From assembly GCA_021648525.1 (NCBI GenBank), contig JAKISP010000003.1, positions 51,944-115,943 of the forward strand: a DNA stretch of 64,000 nucleotides, given 5' to 3'. Both the position numbers and the translations under genes were made by a program. Shown here piece by piece: positions 19,745 through 30,905 of this stretch. The DNA comes from Gammaproteobacteria bacterium (GTDB lineage Bacteria > Pseudomonadota > Gammaproteobacteria > SZUA-140). Each line of letters starts with the position of its first letter. The stretch's first letter is position 1. Below the pieces are notes generated by a model. That model searched no databases, had not been told where the DNA came from, and worked only from the letters and a program-made list of their open reading frames with translations.

Positions 19745-21126
19745 TGCGTTTACAATCATTTTTCAGGCGCAGCTTATCTGTCGTGGCACTGTTTGGTGTG
19801 GTAACGGGTAGTGCGTTGGTGCTAGCTGCCGAGCCTGGGCAAAGTATTGTGTTGTCGTTGGATGAGGCAGTTGAACGTGCGTTGGCAACGGATCCGCGTA
19901 TCGAAGAGCGTCTACATCTGGTGAATGAGGCGCGAGCGCTATTACAGCGTGCAGAAGGCAGTGATGACCTGATCTTCGATGTGAACGCCTTTGTTGGTTT
20001 GACCACGCAGGTGGAGGGCGGTTTTTTTGAGTCAGGTACGACCACGCCACGTTCTGATAAATATGAGTATAACGGCCTCACTACATGGACTTCGGTGCAG
20101 TTCAGTATCATCAAACCGCTCTACACCTTCGGTAAGATTGAACACTTTTCCGATGCGGCGAAAGGCAATATTACAGTCAAAAAAGGGGATGTGCGACTTC
20201 AGCGTGCAGAGACCACGCTTGATGTGACGCGCGCTTATTATGGTTACCTGACAGCGCGTGATACGCGTTATCTGTTTGAAGATGTTGAGGGGCGTTTGCA
20301 AAAGGCGCAGGATCTGGTTGAACGCTGGATTGCAGAGGAGCGTGGAGATGTGCGTCAGGCCGACCTCTATGCGTTGCAGAGTGGCATGGCGATTGTGAGG
20401 CGATACCACGCCACGGCTGAGTCGGTGGAGGCGATTGCGCTGGCTGGGTTGAAAATGTTGAGCGGCATCGAGCGTCATGCAGAACTCGAACTGGCGGACT
20501 CGCGTATTCGGCCGGTAGATTTACCGCTGGAAGGTCTGGAGGAGCTACAGCAGATGGCGTTGGAACGTCGCCCAGAAATGAGGCAGCTGGAAGCGGGGTT
20601 GCAGGCGCGGCGTTCACTGGTGGCGGCACGCCGCGCGAGTAAGTTGCCCAATGTTTATGCGGGGATTGCGGGCATGGTTGCGTACTCGCCAAGGCGAGAA
20701 AGATTAGAAAATCCTTATGTATATGATCCCTTTAATGATTACGGCGCAACACCATTAGTGGGTGTGAAATGGAACTGGGCAACGGGTGTACAGACGGCTG
20801 AAGTCGCTGGGGCGAATGCGGCGTTAGCGGCGTTGGCTGAGCGTGCTTCATTTGCGCAGCAAGGGATTCCTTTTCAGGTTGCAGAACAGTTTTATCATGT
20901 GCAGGGGCACTATAAGATGGTTGCGGAACTCAAGCAGGGTAGCCGTGCGGCGAGGCGCTGGATGGTTAGCCGCTATGTTGATTTCGAAGCGGGGCTTGAT
21001 GAGGCGGAGGCGGTGCTGGCTGCTTTTCAGGGGTATGTACTGATCTATAGCGATTATCTGATGGCGGTAAATAACTATAATATGCATGTTGCGCGTCTGC
21101 GCCATGTGACAGGGGATTACTTATGA
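19744..21126 (+). CDS. TolC-family outer-membrane protein within the mla operon
   Basis: A 460-residue exporter-like protein with a signal peptide (residues ~1-30, cleavage after AAE-type context) and two OEP repeats of alternating helical and strand segments, e.g. ALATDPRIEERLHLVNEARA and GMVAYSPRRERLENPYVYD. TolC trimers form outer-membrane/periplasmic channels. It lies between mlaD and mlaC with overlaps at both ends (TAATG and ATGA), so it is an integral part of the operon. The usual outer-membrane partner MlaA is not nearby. Whether this protein takes MlaA's place is inference. Confidence 0.85.
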   Translation: MRLQSFFRRSLSVVALFGVVTGSALVLAAEPGQSIVLSLDEAVERALATDPRIEERLHLVNEARALLQRAEGSDDLIFDVNAFVGLTTQVEGGFFESGTTTPRSDKYEYNGLTTWTSVQFSIIKPLYTFGKIEHFSDAAKGNITVKKGDVRLQRAETTLDVTRAYYGYLTARDTRYLFEDVEGRLQKAQDLVERWIAEERGDVRQADLYALQSGMAIVRRYHATAESVEAIALAGLKMLSGIERHAELELADSRIRPVDLPLEGLEELQQMALERRPEMRQLEAGLQARRSLVAARRASKLPNVYAGIAGMVAYSPRRERLENPYVYDPFNDYGATPLVGVKWNWATGVQTAEVAGANAALAALAERASFAQQGIPFQVAEQFYHVQGHYKMVAELKQGSRAARRWMVSRYVDFEAGLDEAEAVLAAFQGYVLIYSDYLMAVNNYNMHVARLRHVTGDYL

Positions 21127-21743
21127 AGCGCTTGTTAACAATTGTTTCTCTATATATCTTCACGTTGTTGCCGGTTGGCGCGGCGGGTGCCAATGCACCT
21201 GCGCAACAGCTGGTGATTGATACCACTACCAGGCTATTGGCGCTGATTGAATCTGAGCGGGAAAAAATTACAGCACGACCTGTCTATATTTATGAATTGG
21301 TCGAGGGCACTATTTCCCCTCACTTTGACTTTGAGCGTATGGGGCGACTCGTGTTGGGTAAGCACTGGCGCAAGGCCAGCAAAACGCAGCGCGAACAGTT
21401 CGTTAAAGAGTTTAGTTTCCTGTTGGTGCGGACCTATGCGACAGCGATGATGGATTACACCGGGCAGGAGGTGATCTACCTGCCTTATCGTGAAGGGAAA
21501 AAGAAAGGCGAGGTGGTGGTCAGAACGGAGATAGACCAAAAAGGCGGTTTTCCAATACCGATCGACTACAACCTGCATCTGAAAGATGGCGCATGGAAGG
21601 TCTATAACGTCAAGATCGATGCGGTGAGCCTGGTGTTGAACTATCGCACTACCTTTTCAGGTGAAATTCGTAAGCTGAAAGGGATCGATGGTTTGATTGC
21701 TCAGCTGCAAAAGCGCAACCAGGATGCGCGTGATGGCCAGTAA
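21123..21743 (+). CDS. mlaC: Periplasmic phospholipid-binding protein MlaC
   Basis: Periplasmic shuttle of the Mla pathway, 206 residues with an N-terminal signal peptide (LLTIVSLYIFTLLPVGAAGA). MlaC/Tgt2 fold landmarks: FDFERMGRLVLGKHWRKA and the C-terminal KVYNVKIDAVSLVLNYRT. Overlaps the TolC-like gene by ATGA at its start and mlaB at its end. Confidence 0.95.
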   Translation: MKRLLTIVSLYIFTLLPVGAAGANAPAQQLVIDTTTRLLALIESEREKITARPVYIYELVEGTISPHFDFERMGRLVLGKHWRKASKTQREQFVKEFSFLLVRTYATAMMDYTGQEVIYLPYREGKKKGEVVVRTEIDQKGGFPIPIDYNLHLKDGAWKVYNVKIDAVSLVLNYRTTFSGEIRKLKGIDGLIAQLQKRNQDARDGQ

Positions 21744-22068
21744 TAGCGCCGCAGCGCAGCTTGAGTGCCAGGCTGATGGGATGTTCCTGCTATCAGGTGA
21801 GCTGAGTTTCTCCAGTGTGCCTGGCGTACTGCGTGAAAGTCAGAAGTCACTAGCAAATTGTATGAACAGTGATGCTGCTATCACGATTGATTTGCAGGGG
21901 GTTGGTCGCAGTGATAGCGCTGGCATTGCCCTGTTGGTGGAGTGGGCGCGTAACGCCCGCGGTCAAAATAGTGAAATTATTTTTCTCAATATTCCACCAC
22001 AAATGCTGGCGCTAACTCACTTGAGTGGTCTTGAGGTGGTTTTGGGGTTGCCAAAAACACCTTCGTAG
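21733..22068 (+). CDS. mlaB: STAS-domain protein MlaB
   Basis: Cytoplasmic STAS-domain regulator that binds MlaF, 111 residues. The STAS signature with the conserved Ser is GRSDSAGIALLVEWA. The ATG at 21733 overlaps the mlaC stop (21741-21743) and is preferred over longer in-frame starts inside mlaC. Confidence 0.92.
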   Translation: MASNSAAAQLECQADGMFLLSGELSFSSVPGVLRESQKSLANCMNSDAAITIDLQGVGRSDSAGIALLVEWARNARGQNSEIIFLNIPPQMLALTHLSGLEVVLGLPKTPS

Positions 22069-22212
22069 CGTGTTATTACGCTTAAAACAGAGCTGTTGGT
22101 GCTAATCATCTCGCTTTGTAGCGTTTTCTGGTACCATAGCGCGATATTTTCACCATAAACAGAATAGTGATGGTGGGGGCATGATGCCTTTACTATCGAT
22201 AGAGATTGATTG

Positions 22213-22467
22213 ATGCAAATTGATGAAATAAAGAAGATGATTGAGGCTGGAATGCCTGACAGTCAGGTGAGCCTGAACGGCGACGGTACTCATTTTGAGG
22301 CGGTCGTGATCAGCGAGGCCTTTGAAGGCAAAGGGATGTTGCAGCAGCATAGAATGGTCTACGCCACGCTGGGTGACAATATTGAAAATGCCTCGATACA
22401 TGCGCTTTCAATGAAGACCTACACCCCAGCTCAGTGGGAAGAGGCGCAAAAGCGCAGGGTGCTTTAG
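22213..22467 (+). CDS. ibaG: BolA-family protein IbaG
   Basis: BolA-like protein of 84 residues with the conserved GDGTHFEAVVISEAFEGK segment and the HALSMKTYTP C terminus. BolA proteins bind monothiol glutaredoxins and take part in iron-sulfur trafficking; ibaG typically lies between mlaB and murA, as here. The ATG at 22213 is the family start. Confidence 0.93.
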   Translation: MQIDEIKKMIEAGMPDSQVSLNGDGTHFEAVVISEAFEGKGMLQQHRMVYATLGDNIENASIHALSMKTYTPAQWEEAQKRRVL

Positions 22468-22525
22468 TTTCGATTAAATAAAGGCCCTGGTTTTCACCCG
22501 CTACATTTCGATAATGGTTTATTAA

Positions 22526-23794
<1,269 letters not shown>

Positions 23795-23811
23795 TACGTT
23801 AGCAACAGTGA

Positions 23812-24459
23812 ATGAATAACATGAGTGCAACCATTACCATTGCCCTGTCGAAGGGTCGTATCTTTAAAGAGACCCTGCCGCTGCTTGAGCATGCGGGCAT
23901 TATCCCGCAGGATGATCCGACCACCAGCCGTAAACTGATTCTTGATACTAATCTTGATGATGTGAAACTGGTGGTGATTCGCGCAGTCGATGTGCCGACC
24001 TTTGTCGAATACGGTGCGGCGGATATGGGTGTTACCGGCAAAGATGTGTTAGTTGAACATGGTGGTGAAGGGCTTTATGAACCACTGGATCTAAAGATTG
24101 CCAGGTGTAAAATGATGGTTGCTGGGCCAAAAGATGGTGTAGTGGATGAGAGTCGTATGCGCATCGCGACCAAATATGTTGAGACGGCTAAGCGTTATTT
24201 TGCAGCGCAGGGGCAGCAGGTCGAGATCATTAAGCTCTACGGCGCGATGGAGCTGGCGCCGATTGTTGGCCTTGCCGATCGCATCGTCGACGTGGTGGAT
24301 ACCGGTAACACATTGAAGGCCAACGGTCTGGTGGCGATGGATCACATCGCGGATGTGAGTTCGCGTCTGATCGTCAACAAGGCGTCGATGAAGATGAAGC
24401 ATGAATGTGTGAAACGTTATATCGATTTGATTGCAGAGGCCGTGGCTCAAAAAAATTAA
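23812..24459 (+). CDS. hisG: ATP phosphoribosyltransferase, short form (HisG-S)
   Basis: First step of histidine synthesis: ATP + PRPP to phosphoribosyl-ATP. About 212-215 residues, the short form that lacks the C-terminal regulatory domain and needs HisZ. hisZ is not in the window. Landmarks: [13 protein letters not shown] and [18 protein letters not shown] PRPP loop ([13 protein letters not shown]). Start at 23812 or the ATG at 23821; neither has a strong ribosome site. Confidence 0.95.
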   Translation: MNNMSATITIALSKGRIFKETLPLLEHAGIIPQDDPTTSRKLILDTNLDDVKLVVIRAVDVPTFVEYGAADMGVTGKDVLVEHGGEGLYEPLDLKIARCKMMVAGPKDGVVDESRMRIATKYVETAKRYFAAQGQQVEIIKLYGAMELAPIVGLADRIVDVVDTGNTLKANGLVAMDHIADVSSRLIVNKASMKMKHECVKRYIDLIAEAVAQKN

Positions 24460-24537
24460 TGTTCGAGAAGATGTTTCAGATGGTGAAGAGAGCTGATGGT
24501 TCAGCTGACTTGTATCGAAATTTGATGGGAGTTGCCC

Positions 24538-25842
24538 GTGGTTAAAATTATACGCCTGGATGCGGCTGCATCCGATTTCAGAAAACAGCTCGATGAGCGT
24601 CTGGCATGGGATAGCGCTTCCGATGAGAGCGTTAACCAGACCGTGCGCAAGATTCTTGCCGATGTTCGCAAACGTGGCGATGCAGCGGTGGTGGAGTACA
24701 CCAACCGTTTTGATCGCCTTACGGTTGACAACATGGGTGCGTTGGAGATTCCGTTGTCCGATCTTAAAGCTGCACGTGCCAGAGTTGACCCTGCGCAGTG
24801 TCAAGCGCTGGAGTTCTCAGCGGAGCGTCTTTACGCTTATCACAAGCACCAGAAGGTGGCGTCGTGGTCTTATACCGAGGCCGATGGCACGCTACTAGGG
24901 CAGCAGGTGACACCGCTTGATCGTGTCGGACTTTATGTGCCGGGCGGCAAGGCCATCTATCCATCGTCGGTGTTGATGAATGCCATTCCAGCCAAAGTGG
25001 CAGGGGTTTCTGAGCTGATTATGGTGGTGCCGACGCCAGATAATATTGTCAATGACATGGTGCTAGCGGCGGCAGATATTGCTGGCGTTGATCGTGTTTT
25101 TACCATTGGCGGCGCGCAGGCGGTGGCGGCGCTCGCATATGGTACTGAATCTGTGCCACAGGTGGATAAAATTGTGGGGCCGGGCAATATTTATGTCGCA
25201 ACTGCGAAAGGAATGGTCTTTGGTGCGGTCGGTATTGATATGATCGCGGGGCCTTCTGAAATTCTGGTGATCAGTGATGGGGAGACCAACCCGGACTGGA
25301 TTGCAATGGATCTCTTTTCACAGGCGGAGCATGATGAAGATGCGCAGTCGATTCTGGTCTCGCCGGATGCGGCGCACTTAGATGCGGTACAGGCAAGTAT
25401 CGACAAATTACTGCCGACGATGGAGCGTGCGGAAATTATTCGTCAATCACTGCAGGCGCGTGCGGCCTTTATTAAAGTGGCCGACCTGGATCAGGCGGCT
25501 GAGGTCTCAAATATTGTCGCACCGGAACATCTGGAACTGTCGGTTGAAGAGCCGCTTGCATTAACGAAAAAAATTCACCACGCCGGTGCTATTTTTATGG
25601 GGCGTTATACTGCAGAGGCGCTGGGTGATTACTGCGCAGGCCCGAACCATGTGCTACCGACCTCACGCACCGCACGCTTTTCATCGCCGCTAGGTGTTTA
25701 CGACTTTCAGAAGCGTTCGAGCTTGATTATGTGCTCGGCTGAGGGTGCTTCAAAACTGGGTAAAACCGCCTCGGTACTGGCGCGTGGCGAAGGGCTTACG
25801 GCACATGCGCGTTCTGCTGAATACCGCATTAAAGGCGATTAA
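24538..25842 (+). CDS. hisD: Histidinol dehydrogenase HisD
   Basis: Last two steps of histidine synthesis, histidinol to histidine with two NAD+. 434 residues from the GTG at 24538, which has GGGAG 6 nt upstream; the TTG at 24532 is too close to that site. Landmarks: [26 protein letters not shown] and zinc/active-site residues in QAEHDEDAQ and [10 protein letters not shown]. Confidence 0.96.
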   Translation: MVKIIRLDAAASDFRKQLDERLAWDSASDESVNQTVRKILADVRKRGDAAVVEYTNRFDRLTVDNMGALEIPLSDLKAARARVDPAQCQALEFSAERLYAYHKHQKVASWSYTEADGTLLGQQVTPLDRVGLYVPGGKAIYPSSVLMNAIPAKVAGVSELIMVVPTPDNIVNDMVLAAADIAGVDRVFTIGGAQAVAALAYGTESVPQVDKIVGPGNIYVATAKGMVFGAVGIDMIAGPSEILVISDGETNPDWIAMDLFSQAEHDEDAQSILVSPDAAHLDAVQASIDKLLPTMERAEIIRQSLQARAAFIKVADLDQAAEVSNIVAPEHLELSVEEPLALTKKIHHAGAIFMGRYTAEALGDYCAGPNHVLPTSRTARFSSPLGVYDFQKRSSLIMCSAEGASKLGKTASVLARGEGLTAHARSAEYRIKGD

Positions 25843-25865
25843 AACACCGATTAATCCCGCATACG

Positions 25866-25946
25866 AGGTGAATAGTTCACCTTGCTGTCGCTTTTCTCAA
25901 TAGACAGATAAGAGTATGCTTAGCATTAAGTTGCGATGATGCAACT
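25866..25946. repeat. Two inverted repeats between hisD and hisB
   Basis: AGGTGAA/TTCACCT (25866-25872 and 25876-25882, 3-nt loop) and AGTTGC/GCAACT (25929-25934 and 25941-25946, 6-nt loop). Neither is followed by a T-run. They may be RNA hairpins that shape mRNA processing or attenuate within the operon. No function can be read directly. Confidence 0.4.
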
Positions 25947-25962
25947 AGTAAGGAGAAGACAG

Positions 25963-26556
25963 ATGACTGCGCGTAAGGCCACAGTCAGCCGCAACACATC
26001 GGAAACACAAATCACGATTTCTATTAATCTTGATGGAACCGGCGTTGCTAATTTTGAGACTGGCGTACCATTCCTCGACCACATGTTAGATCAGGTGGCG
26101 CGCCATGGTCTGATCGATATCGATGTGAAAGCCAATGGCGACCTACACATCGATGCACATCACACCGTTGAAGATGTCGGTATTACCCTCGGGCAGGCAT
26201 TGAGCCAGGCGCTGGGCGATAAGCAGGGTATTCGACGCTATGGTCATGCCTATGTACCACTCGATGAGGCGCTGTCGCGTGTTGTGATTGATCTCTCTGG
26301 TCGCCCGGGGATTGAATACAACGTCGATTATCCACGTGCACGCATCGGTGATTTTGATGTTGATCTGTTGCTGGAATTTTTCAACGGCTTTGTCAATCAC
26401 GCTCAGGTAACGCTGCACATCGATAGCCTGCGTGGTAAAAATGCACATCATGTTGCTGAGACAATTTTTAAGGCGTTTGGACGCGCATTGCGAGTCGCGG
26501 TTGAGGCAGATGCACGTATGGCCGGGATCCTTCCGTCAACGAAAGGACATCTGTAA
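25963..26556 (+). CDS. hisB: Imidazoleglycerol-phosphate dehydratase HisB (monofunctional)
   Basis: Sixth step of histidine synthesis. 197 residues, dehydratase domain only, unlike the enterobacterial fusion with histidinol phosphatase. Manganese-binding HHTVEDVGI and ...KNAHHVAE motifs are present. The ATG at 25963 is chosen for the AAGGAG at 25950-25955. hisD lies 120 bp upstream, with no hisC between. Confidence 0.96.
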   Translation: MTARKATVSRNTSETQITISINLDGTGVANFETGVPFLDHMLDQVARHGLIDIDVKANGDLHIDAHHTVEDVGITLGQALSQALGDKQGIRRYGHAYVPLDEALSRVVIDLSGRPGIEYNVDYPRARIGDFDVDLLLEFFNGFVNHAQVTLHIDSLRGKNAHHVAETIFKAFGRALRVAVEADARMAGILPSTKGHL

Positions 26557-26618
26557 TTCTGATTCGACGTAAATGATTCACTTTATCGATTTCATCAGTA
26601 GAGGTTGGAATAAGCAGT

Positions 26619-27266
26619 ATGGCAACAGTTGCAGTCATTGACTATGGGATGGGTAATATCCGTTCTGTCTCAAAGGCGTTAGAGCATGTGAGTGGCGAGA
26701 CGAAAGTGATCGTGACTCGTGAAGCGGAAGCAGTACTGCGCGCAGATCGTGTGGTGTTACCGGGTGTGGGTGCATTGCAGGATTGTGTGAGCGAACTCAA
26801 GCGTCTCGGGCTAGATGATGTGATCAGAGAGACGGTGCGCAATAAACCTTTTATGGGGATCTGCCTCGGGATGCAGGCGTTACTGGATAGCAGTGCTGAG
26901 AATGGTGGTACCGAGGCACTGGGTATTATCCCCGGTGAGACACGTCACTTTGCTGATCAATTAAAAACAATTCCGGGCACTAAAACACTTAAAGTGCCTC
27001 ATATGGGGTGGAATCAGGTGCATCAGTCGACGGCGCATCCGATGTGGCAGGGCATCAAACAAAATAGTCGCTTCTATTTTGTGCATAGCTACTATGTCGA
27101 TTTTGTTGATGATTCAGTCGTGAGTGCAACCACACCGTACGGTTTTGATTTTACTTCAGTGATCGCCCAGGAGAATATTTTTGCAGTACAGTTTCATCCA
27201 GAAAAGAGCCAGCACGCAGGGCTTGCGCTGTTGGCTAATTTTCTAAGCTGGGATGGAAGTAATTAA
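26619..27266 (+). CDS. hisH: Imidazole glycerol phosphate synthase, glutaminase subunit HisH
   Basis: Class I glutamine amidotransferase subunit delivering ammonia to HisF. 215 residues with nucleophile Cys in FMGICLGMQALL (~residue 85) and the His/Glu pair in QFHPEKSQHAG. It stands between hisB and hisA. Confidence 0.96.
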   Translation: MATVAVIDYGMGNIRSVSKALEHVSGETKVIVTREAEAVLRADRVVLPGVGALQDCVSELKRLGLDDVIRETVRNKPFMGICLGMQALLDSSAENGGTEALGIIPGETRHFADQLKTIPGTKTLKVPHMGWNQVHQSTAHPMWQGIKQNSRFYFVHSYYVDFVDDSVVSATTPYGFDFTSVIAQENIFAVQFHPEKSQHAGLALLANFLSWDGSN

Positions 27267-27303
27267 TGATAACCACGATAGCTAACTTGTTTGAGGAACA
27301 GTC

Positions 27304-28041
27304 ATGTTAATGATACCTGCGATTGATCTTAAGGATGGAAAATGTGTACGCCTACGTCAGGGACGGATGGATGACGATACGGTCTTTTCTGAAGACCCGG
27401 TTGCGGTCGCGGGACGCTGGGCAGCGGCTGGCGCACGACGCCTGCACCTGGTTGATCTTAACGGCGCGATTGAAGGCAAGCCACAAAATGCGCAAGTGAT
27501 TCATGATATCGCCGAGGCCTACCCTGATCTGCCGATTCAGGTGGGTGGTGGTATTCGTGATGAAGAGACTATTCAGGCCTATCTGGAAGCGGGTGTTAGT
27601 TATATTATTTTGGGTACCAGTGCGGTGACTGAACCTCACTTTGTTGGTGATGTGTGTAGTGCATTTCCGGGCCATATCATCGTTGGGCTTGATGCCAAAA
27701 ATGGCAAGGTGGCGACCAACGGTTGGTCCAAGCTTTCGCATCATGATGTGATTGATATGGCGCAGCACTTTGAGCGTGATGGAGTTGAGGCGATTATCTT
27801 TACCGATATTAGCCGCGATGGCATGATGAACGGCGTGAATATTGAATCGACTGTCGCATTGGCACAGGCGATCACCATTCCGGTGATTGCGTCTGGCGGA
27901 ATCAGCTCGCTGGATGATATCCGCGCACTGGGTGAGGTTTCTGAAGAAGGCATCACGGGTGCTGTCATTGGCCGCGCACTTTATGAAGACGCTTTTGATT
28001 TTGCCGAGTGTCAAAAATTAGCCGATACATTCGCCAAATAG
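27304..28041 (+). CDS. hisA: ProFAR isomerase HisA
   Basis: TIM-barrel isomerase of the fourth histidine step. 245 residues, with catalytic Asp in [13 protein letters not shown] and phosphate loops VGGGIRD and [10 protein letters not shown]. Paralogous to HisF two genes downstream in the same operon. Confidence 0.96.
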   Translation: MLMIPAIDLKDGKCVRLRQGRMDDDTVFSEDPVAVAGRWAAAGARRLHLVDLNGAIEGKPQNAQVIHDIAEAYPDLPIQVGGGIRDEETIQAYLEAGVSYIILGTSAVTEPHFVGDVCSAFPGHIIVGLDAKNGKVATNGWSKLSHHDVIDMAQHFERDGVEAIIFTDISRDGMMNGVNIESTVALAQAITIPVIASGGISSLDDIRALGEVSEEGITGAVIGRALYEDAFDFAECQKLADTFAK

Positions 28042-28083
28042 AACCTGTCAATAAAGTCTGTTGAATATAAAGTTGGATCTAGC

Positions 28084-28854
28084 ATGAGTCTCGCTAAACG
28101 TATTATCCCTTGTCTCGATGTTGATGATGGGCGTGTGGTTAAAGGTGTTCAGTTTGTCGATATCCTTGATGCGGGTGATCCTGTTGAAGTGGCGCGCCGT
28201 TATGATGAGCAGGGTGCCGATGAACTGGTTTTTCTTGATATTACCGCCAGTTCTGATAATCGTGAAACCATGGTGCATGTGGTCGAAGAGGTGGCGAGTC
28301 AGGTCTTTATTCCGTTGACTGTGGGTGGTGGTATTCGTGAGTTGAGCGATATCCGTCGTATGCTCAATGCGGGTGCGGATAAAGTGGGCATCAATACCAC
28401 CGCGGTTAACAACCCTGAATTTGTACGCCAGGCGGCAGAGCGTTTTGGTTCGCAGTGCATTGTGGTGGCGATCGATGCCAAGCAGGTGGGTGAAAATAAA
28501 TGGGAGATTTTTACCCACGGTGGGCGTAAGCCAACCGGTATCGATGTCGTTGTGTGGGCAAAAAAAATGGCCGACTTTGGTGCGGGTGAAATTTTATTAA
28601 CCAGTATGGATCGTGATGGCACTCGTGATGGTTACGATCTTGCTTTAACGCGGGCGATCAGTGAAGCCGTGCCGGTTCCGGTCATTGCCTCTGGTGGTGT
28701 TGGTACGCTGGAGCATTTGTCTGATGGTGTGATCGAAGGCAAAGCCGACGCGGTGCTCGCAGCAAGCATCTTTCACTTCGGTCATCACACCGTGCAAGAA
28801 GCGAAAGATGCGATGAGCGCACGTGGCATTGAAATGCGAGCGCTGGATGTCTGA
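28084..28854 (+). CDS. hisF: Imidazole glycerol phosphate synthase, cyclase subunit HisF
   Basis: TIM-barrel cyclase that forms IGP and AICAR with HisH. 256 residues: [17 protein letters not shown] at the N terminus with catalytic Asp, TVGGGIRE and [10 protein letters not shown] phosphate loops. Its stop overlaps the hisI start by 8 bp. Confidence 0.97.
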   Translation: MSLAKRIIPCLDVDDGRVVKGVQFVDILDAGDPVEVARRYDEQGADELVFLDITASSDNRETMVHVVEEVASQVFIPLTVGGGIRELSDIRRMLNAGADKVGINTTAVNNPEFVRQAAERFGSQCIVVAIDAKQVGENKWEIFTHGGRKPTGIDVVVWAKKMADFGAGEILLTSMDRDGTRDGYDLALTRAISEAVPVPVIASGGVGTLEHLSDGVIEGKADAVLAASIFHFGHHTVQEAKDAMSARGIEMRALDV

Positions 28855-29269
28855 CTGGCTCGACGAAGTTAAATGGACGAGTGATGGGCTAGTGTCGGCC
28901 ATCGCACAGGATGCGGTTGACAATAGCGTACTGATGGTGGCCTGGATGAACCGTGAGGCGTTGGCACTGACTGTCGAAACAGGTCATGCGGTTTACTGGT
29001 CACGCTCACGCAAAAAAATATGGCATAAAGGTGAAGTGTCGGGTCATCAGCAGATTATCAAGGAGATACGTCTTGATTGTGATAACGATGTGATCCTGCT
29101 TAAGGTTGAGCAGATTGGTGGTATCGCCTGTCATACCGGTCGTCATGACTGCTTTTATAAGAAATACCAGAATGGGCGGTGGATCGATGTTGAACCGGTG
29201 TTGAAATCACCTGAAGAGATCTATCGCTATGCACACACACACCTTCCTTTGTCGTTCTTCAACTCATAG
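28847..29269 (+). CDS. hisI: Phosphoribosyl-AMP cyclohydrolase HisI
   Basis: Third step of histidine synthesis, zinc-dependent ring opening of PR-AMP. 140 residues with [17 protein letters not shown] and the metal/Cys motif LDCDND...HTGRHDCFY. The ATG at 28847 lies inside the hisF end. No hisE (PR-ATP pyrophosphatase) domain or gene follows, so the operon ends here. Confidence 0.95.
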   Translation: MSDWLDEVKWTSDGLVSAIAQDAVDNSVLMVAWMNREALALTVETGHAVYWSRSRKKIWHKGEVSGHQQIIKEIRLDCDNDVILLKVEQIGGIACHTGRHDCFYKKYQNGRWIDVEPVLKSPEEIYRYAHTHLPLSFFNS

Positions 29270-29550
29270 TAATTGATTTGGTTTTTCCTGTATTTGTCGC
29301 TTTTATCGGCATGAGTGAGGGGTAGTAAATGATGCTTCTTATTATAAGGTGTATTTTATTTAAAACTTACTTGTAGTATGATTCTCACTGAACTGTGTAC
29401 GTGGCTGCCATCTTAAATAGTGCTGGGTTTTTGATGATCTGACAAGGAGGTGCCTGAGTAATCGTGGCTGTAGCAGGTGATAGCAAATCAGATTTTTTCA
29501 TTCACTGAAGCAGTTTTTACCTGTTTCTCAACACTAAGGCTGTCAAGGTT

Positions 29551-30606
29551 TTGCAGAAAAAACATTCGTGCTGTCCAGAGGTACCTGCAATAACGCGCGT
29601 TAATGAAACATCTTTTGTTGCGTTGTCGTCACTGCTATTCGGTCTGCTATTAGCCATTTCGAGTTCTCTCGCATTCGCTGAGTTTACCCTCAATTTTCAG
29701 TCCAACCCTAACACTGTTTCTAGTTGGGCCAATACGAGCTGTAATGCCGGCGGAGGAGGTATGGGAGGAGGCATGGGCGGCATGGGCGGTGTCGGTCCTG
29801 GTTGTGGGGGCAGTGGCGGAGGTTATTTTTTACAGGAGCTGGTCAACGATAACGGTGTTCAGTATTATCACGTTATCGTGGGCGATCCCGCCGTCGATGA
29901 TTTTGCGATGGAGTTCTATATTCGTGCATCTGGTTGTTGTTGGTGGGGAGGCGGTGGAATGGGAGGCGGCGGAATGAGGGGCGGGATGGGAGGTGGTGGA
30001 ACCCCGTTTTCATCCAGTGCTGGCGATACAAATAACCGTCTCTACAATGCGTGGCAACCCCTTGAGGGTGGCTCGGCTCTGACCGGCAATGGTACTGCAA
30101 ATCCTAACCGGGTCTATCTTCGTCAAATCAATAACGATGATGAGATGAAGCAGGAGTTTATTAAAGACAGAGAATCCCAGAAACCTCATATAATCCAGGT
30201 TATCGGTGATGGTGAGCTTGTCTCGACGTTTGACCTTGATATGAGCAATGGCGGATATAACGCATTCAGTGATCCAGCACGTTTTATTAACAACACTGCC
30301 ATTGTTGATGTTGGCAGTTTTGACCCCAACATAGATACTCCTCGTAATACGGATACTCCAAATGCAAACATCAATGTAACTGCAGGTCGCTATACCTATC
30401 GCGCTGATAATCCTGCCGGGGTTTCTTTCGGTGATAGCTTTGGCTCGTATCTCTATGAGGAAGGTGGTTACGATGTGTTCAGTACAACCTGGCTGGACTA
30501 CTGCCAGCCCAGTCAAAACCTCGACCGGCAGTGCAATTTCAACGCGGCTGGAGGTGGCATGGGAGGTGGCATGGGAGGAGGTATGGGGGGGCGTGGTCGA
30601 CGATAG
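29551..30606 (+). CDS. Secreted Gly/Met-rich protein of unknown function
   Basis: 351 residues. I recognise no family. A TTG start at 29551 is needed: an in-frame stop lies at 29506 and no ATG or GTG precedes the signal peptide. The N terminus has Lys2 positives and a hydrophobic core (LLFGLLLAISSSLAFA) with a likely cleavage after AFA near residue 43. Three low-complexity GGGM/GGMGG clusters (residues ~66-92, ~134-150 and the C-terminal ~16) alternate with mixed beta-like segments containing paired cysteines. The C terminus ends GGRGRR. Flanking genes (hisI, ispB) give no functional hint. A 281-bp leader region precedes it. Confidence 0.7.
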   Translation: MQKKHSCCPEVPAITRVNETSFVALSSLLFGLLLAISSSLAFAEFTLNFQSNPNTVSSWANTSCNAGGGGMGGGMGGMGGVGPGCGGSGGGYFLQELVNDNGVQYYHVIVGDPAVDDFAMEFYIRASGCCWWGGGGMGGGGMRGGMGGGGTPFSSSAGDTNNRLYNAWQPLEGGSALTGNGTANPNRVYLRQINNDDEMKQEFIKDRESQKPHIIQVIGDGELVSTFDLDMSNGGYNAFSDPARFINNTAIVDVGSFDPNIDTPRNTDTPNANINVTAGRYTYRADNPAGVSFGDSFGSYLYEEGGYDVFSTTWLDYCQPSQNLDRQCNFNAAGGGMGGGMGGGMGGRGRR

Positions 30607-30674
30607 ATGGTTCGCAGAAGGGGCTTATTGATGATTGCTTCGTACATTGTTAAAATGTCGATGGGTTTTGTTAT

Positions 30675-30905
30675 GTGGACATTCATCCCTGTTGCGTGAC
30701 ACTGTTCAATAGTGATTTGTACCGCATTAGCGGTGAGAGCAATGATTGTCTACTGGCACCACTGCGGATTTGTACGCATCACAGGAGCCGTCTGAAAGCG
30801 ATCCATGATTGGCATGTGCTGATCCATCAAGATGAAATTGAACGCCGGTTTCTGTCTCCCGAAGGCAGTGCGCTATCAGTGCTGAGCTACATCCGGAATG
30901 AATGA
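30675..30905 (+). CDS. Possible small hypothetical protein (76 aa)
   Basis: GTG-initiated open frame between the Gly-rich gene and the convergent ispB, ending one base from the ispB stop. No ribosome site is visible and no family is recognised. The sequence is Cys/His-containing (LRICTHHRSRL) with a charged C terminus (HQDEIERRFLSPEGSALS). It is the only thing found in the 299-bp gap 30607-30905. Confidence 0.3.
   Translation: MDIHPCCVTLFNSDLYRISGESNDCLLAPLRICTHHRSRLKAIHDWHVLIHQDEIERRFLSPEGSALSVLSYIRNE

Noticed and set aside
29551..30606. GlyGly-CTERM or PEP-CTERM sorting signal on the Gly/Met-rich protein
   Set aside because: There is no C-terminal hydrophobic helix after the Gly-rich stretch; the protein ends GGRGRR.
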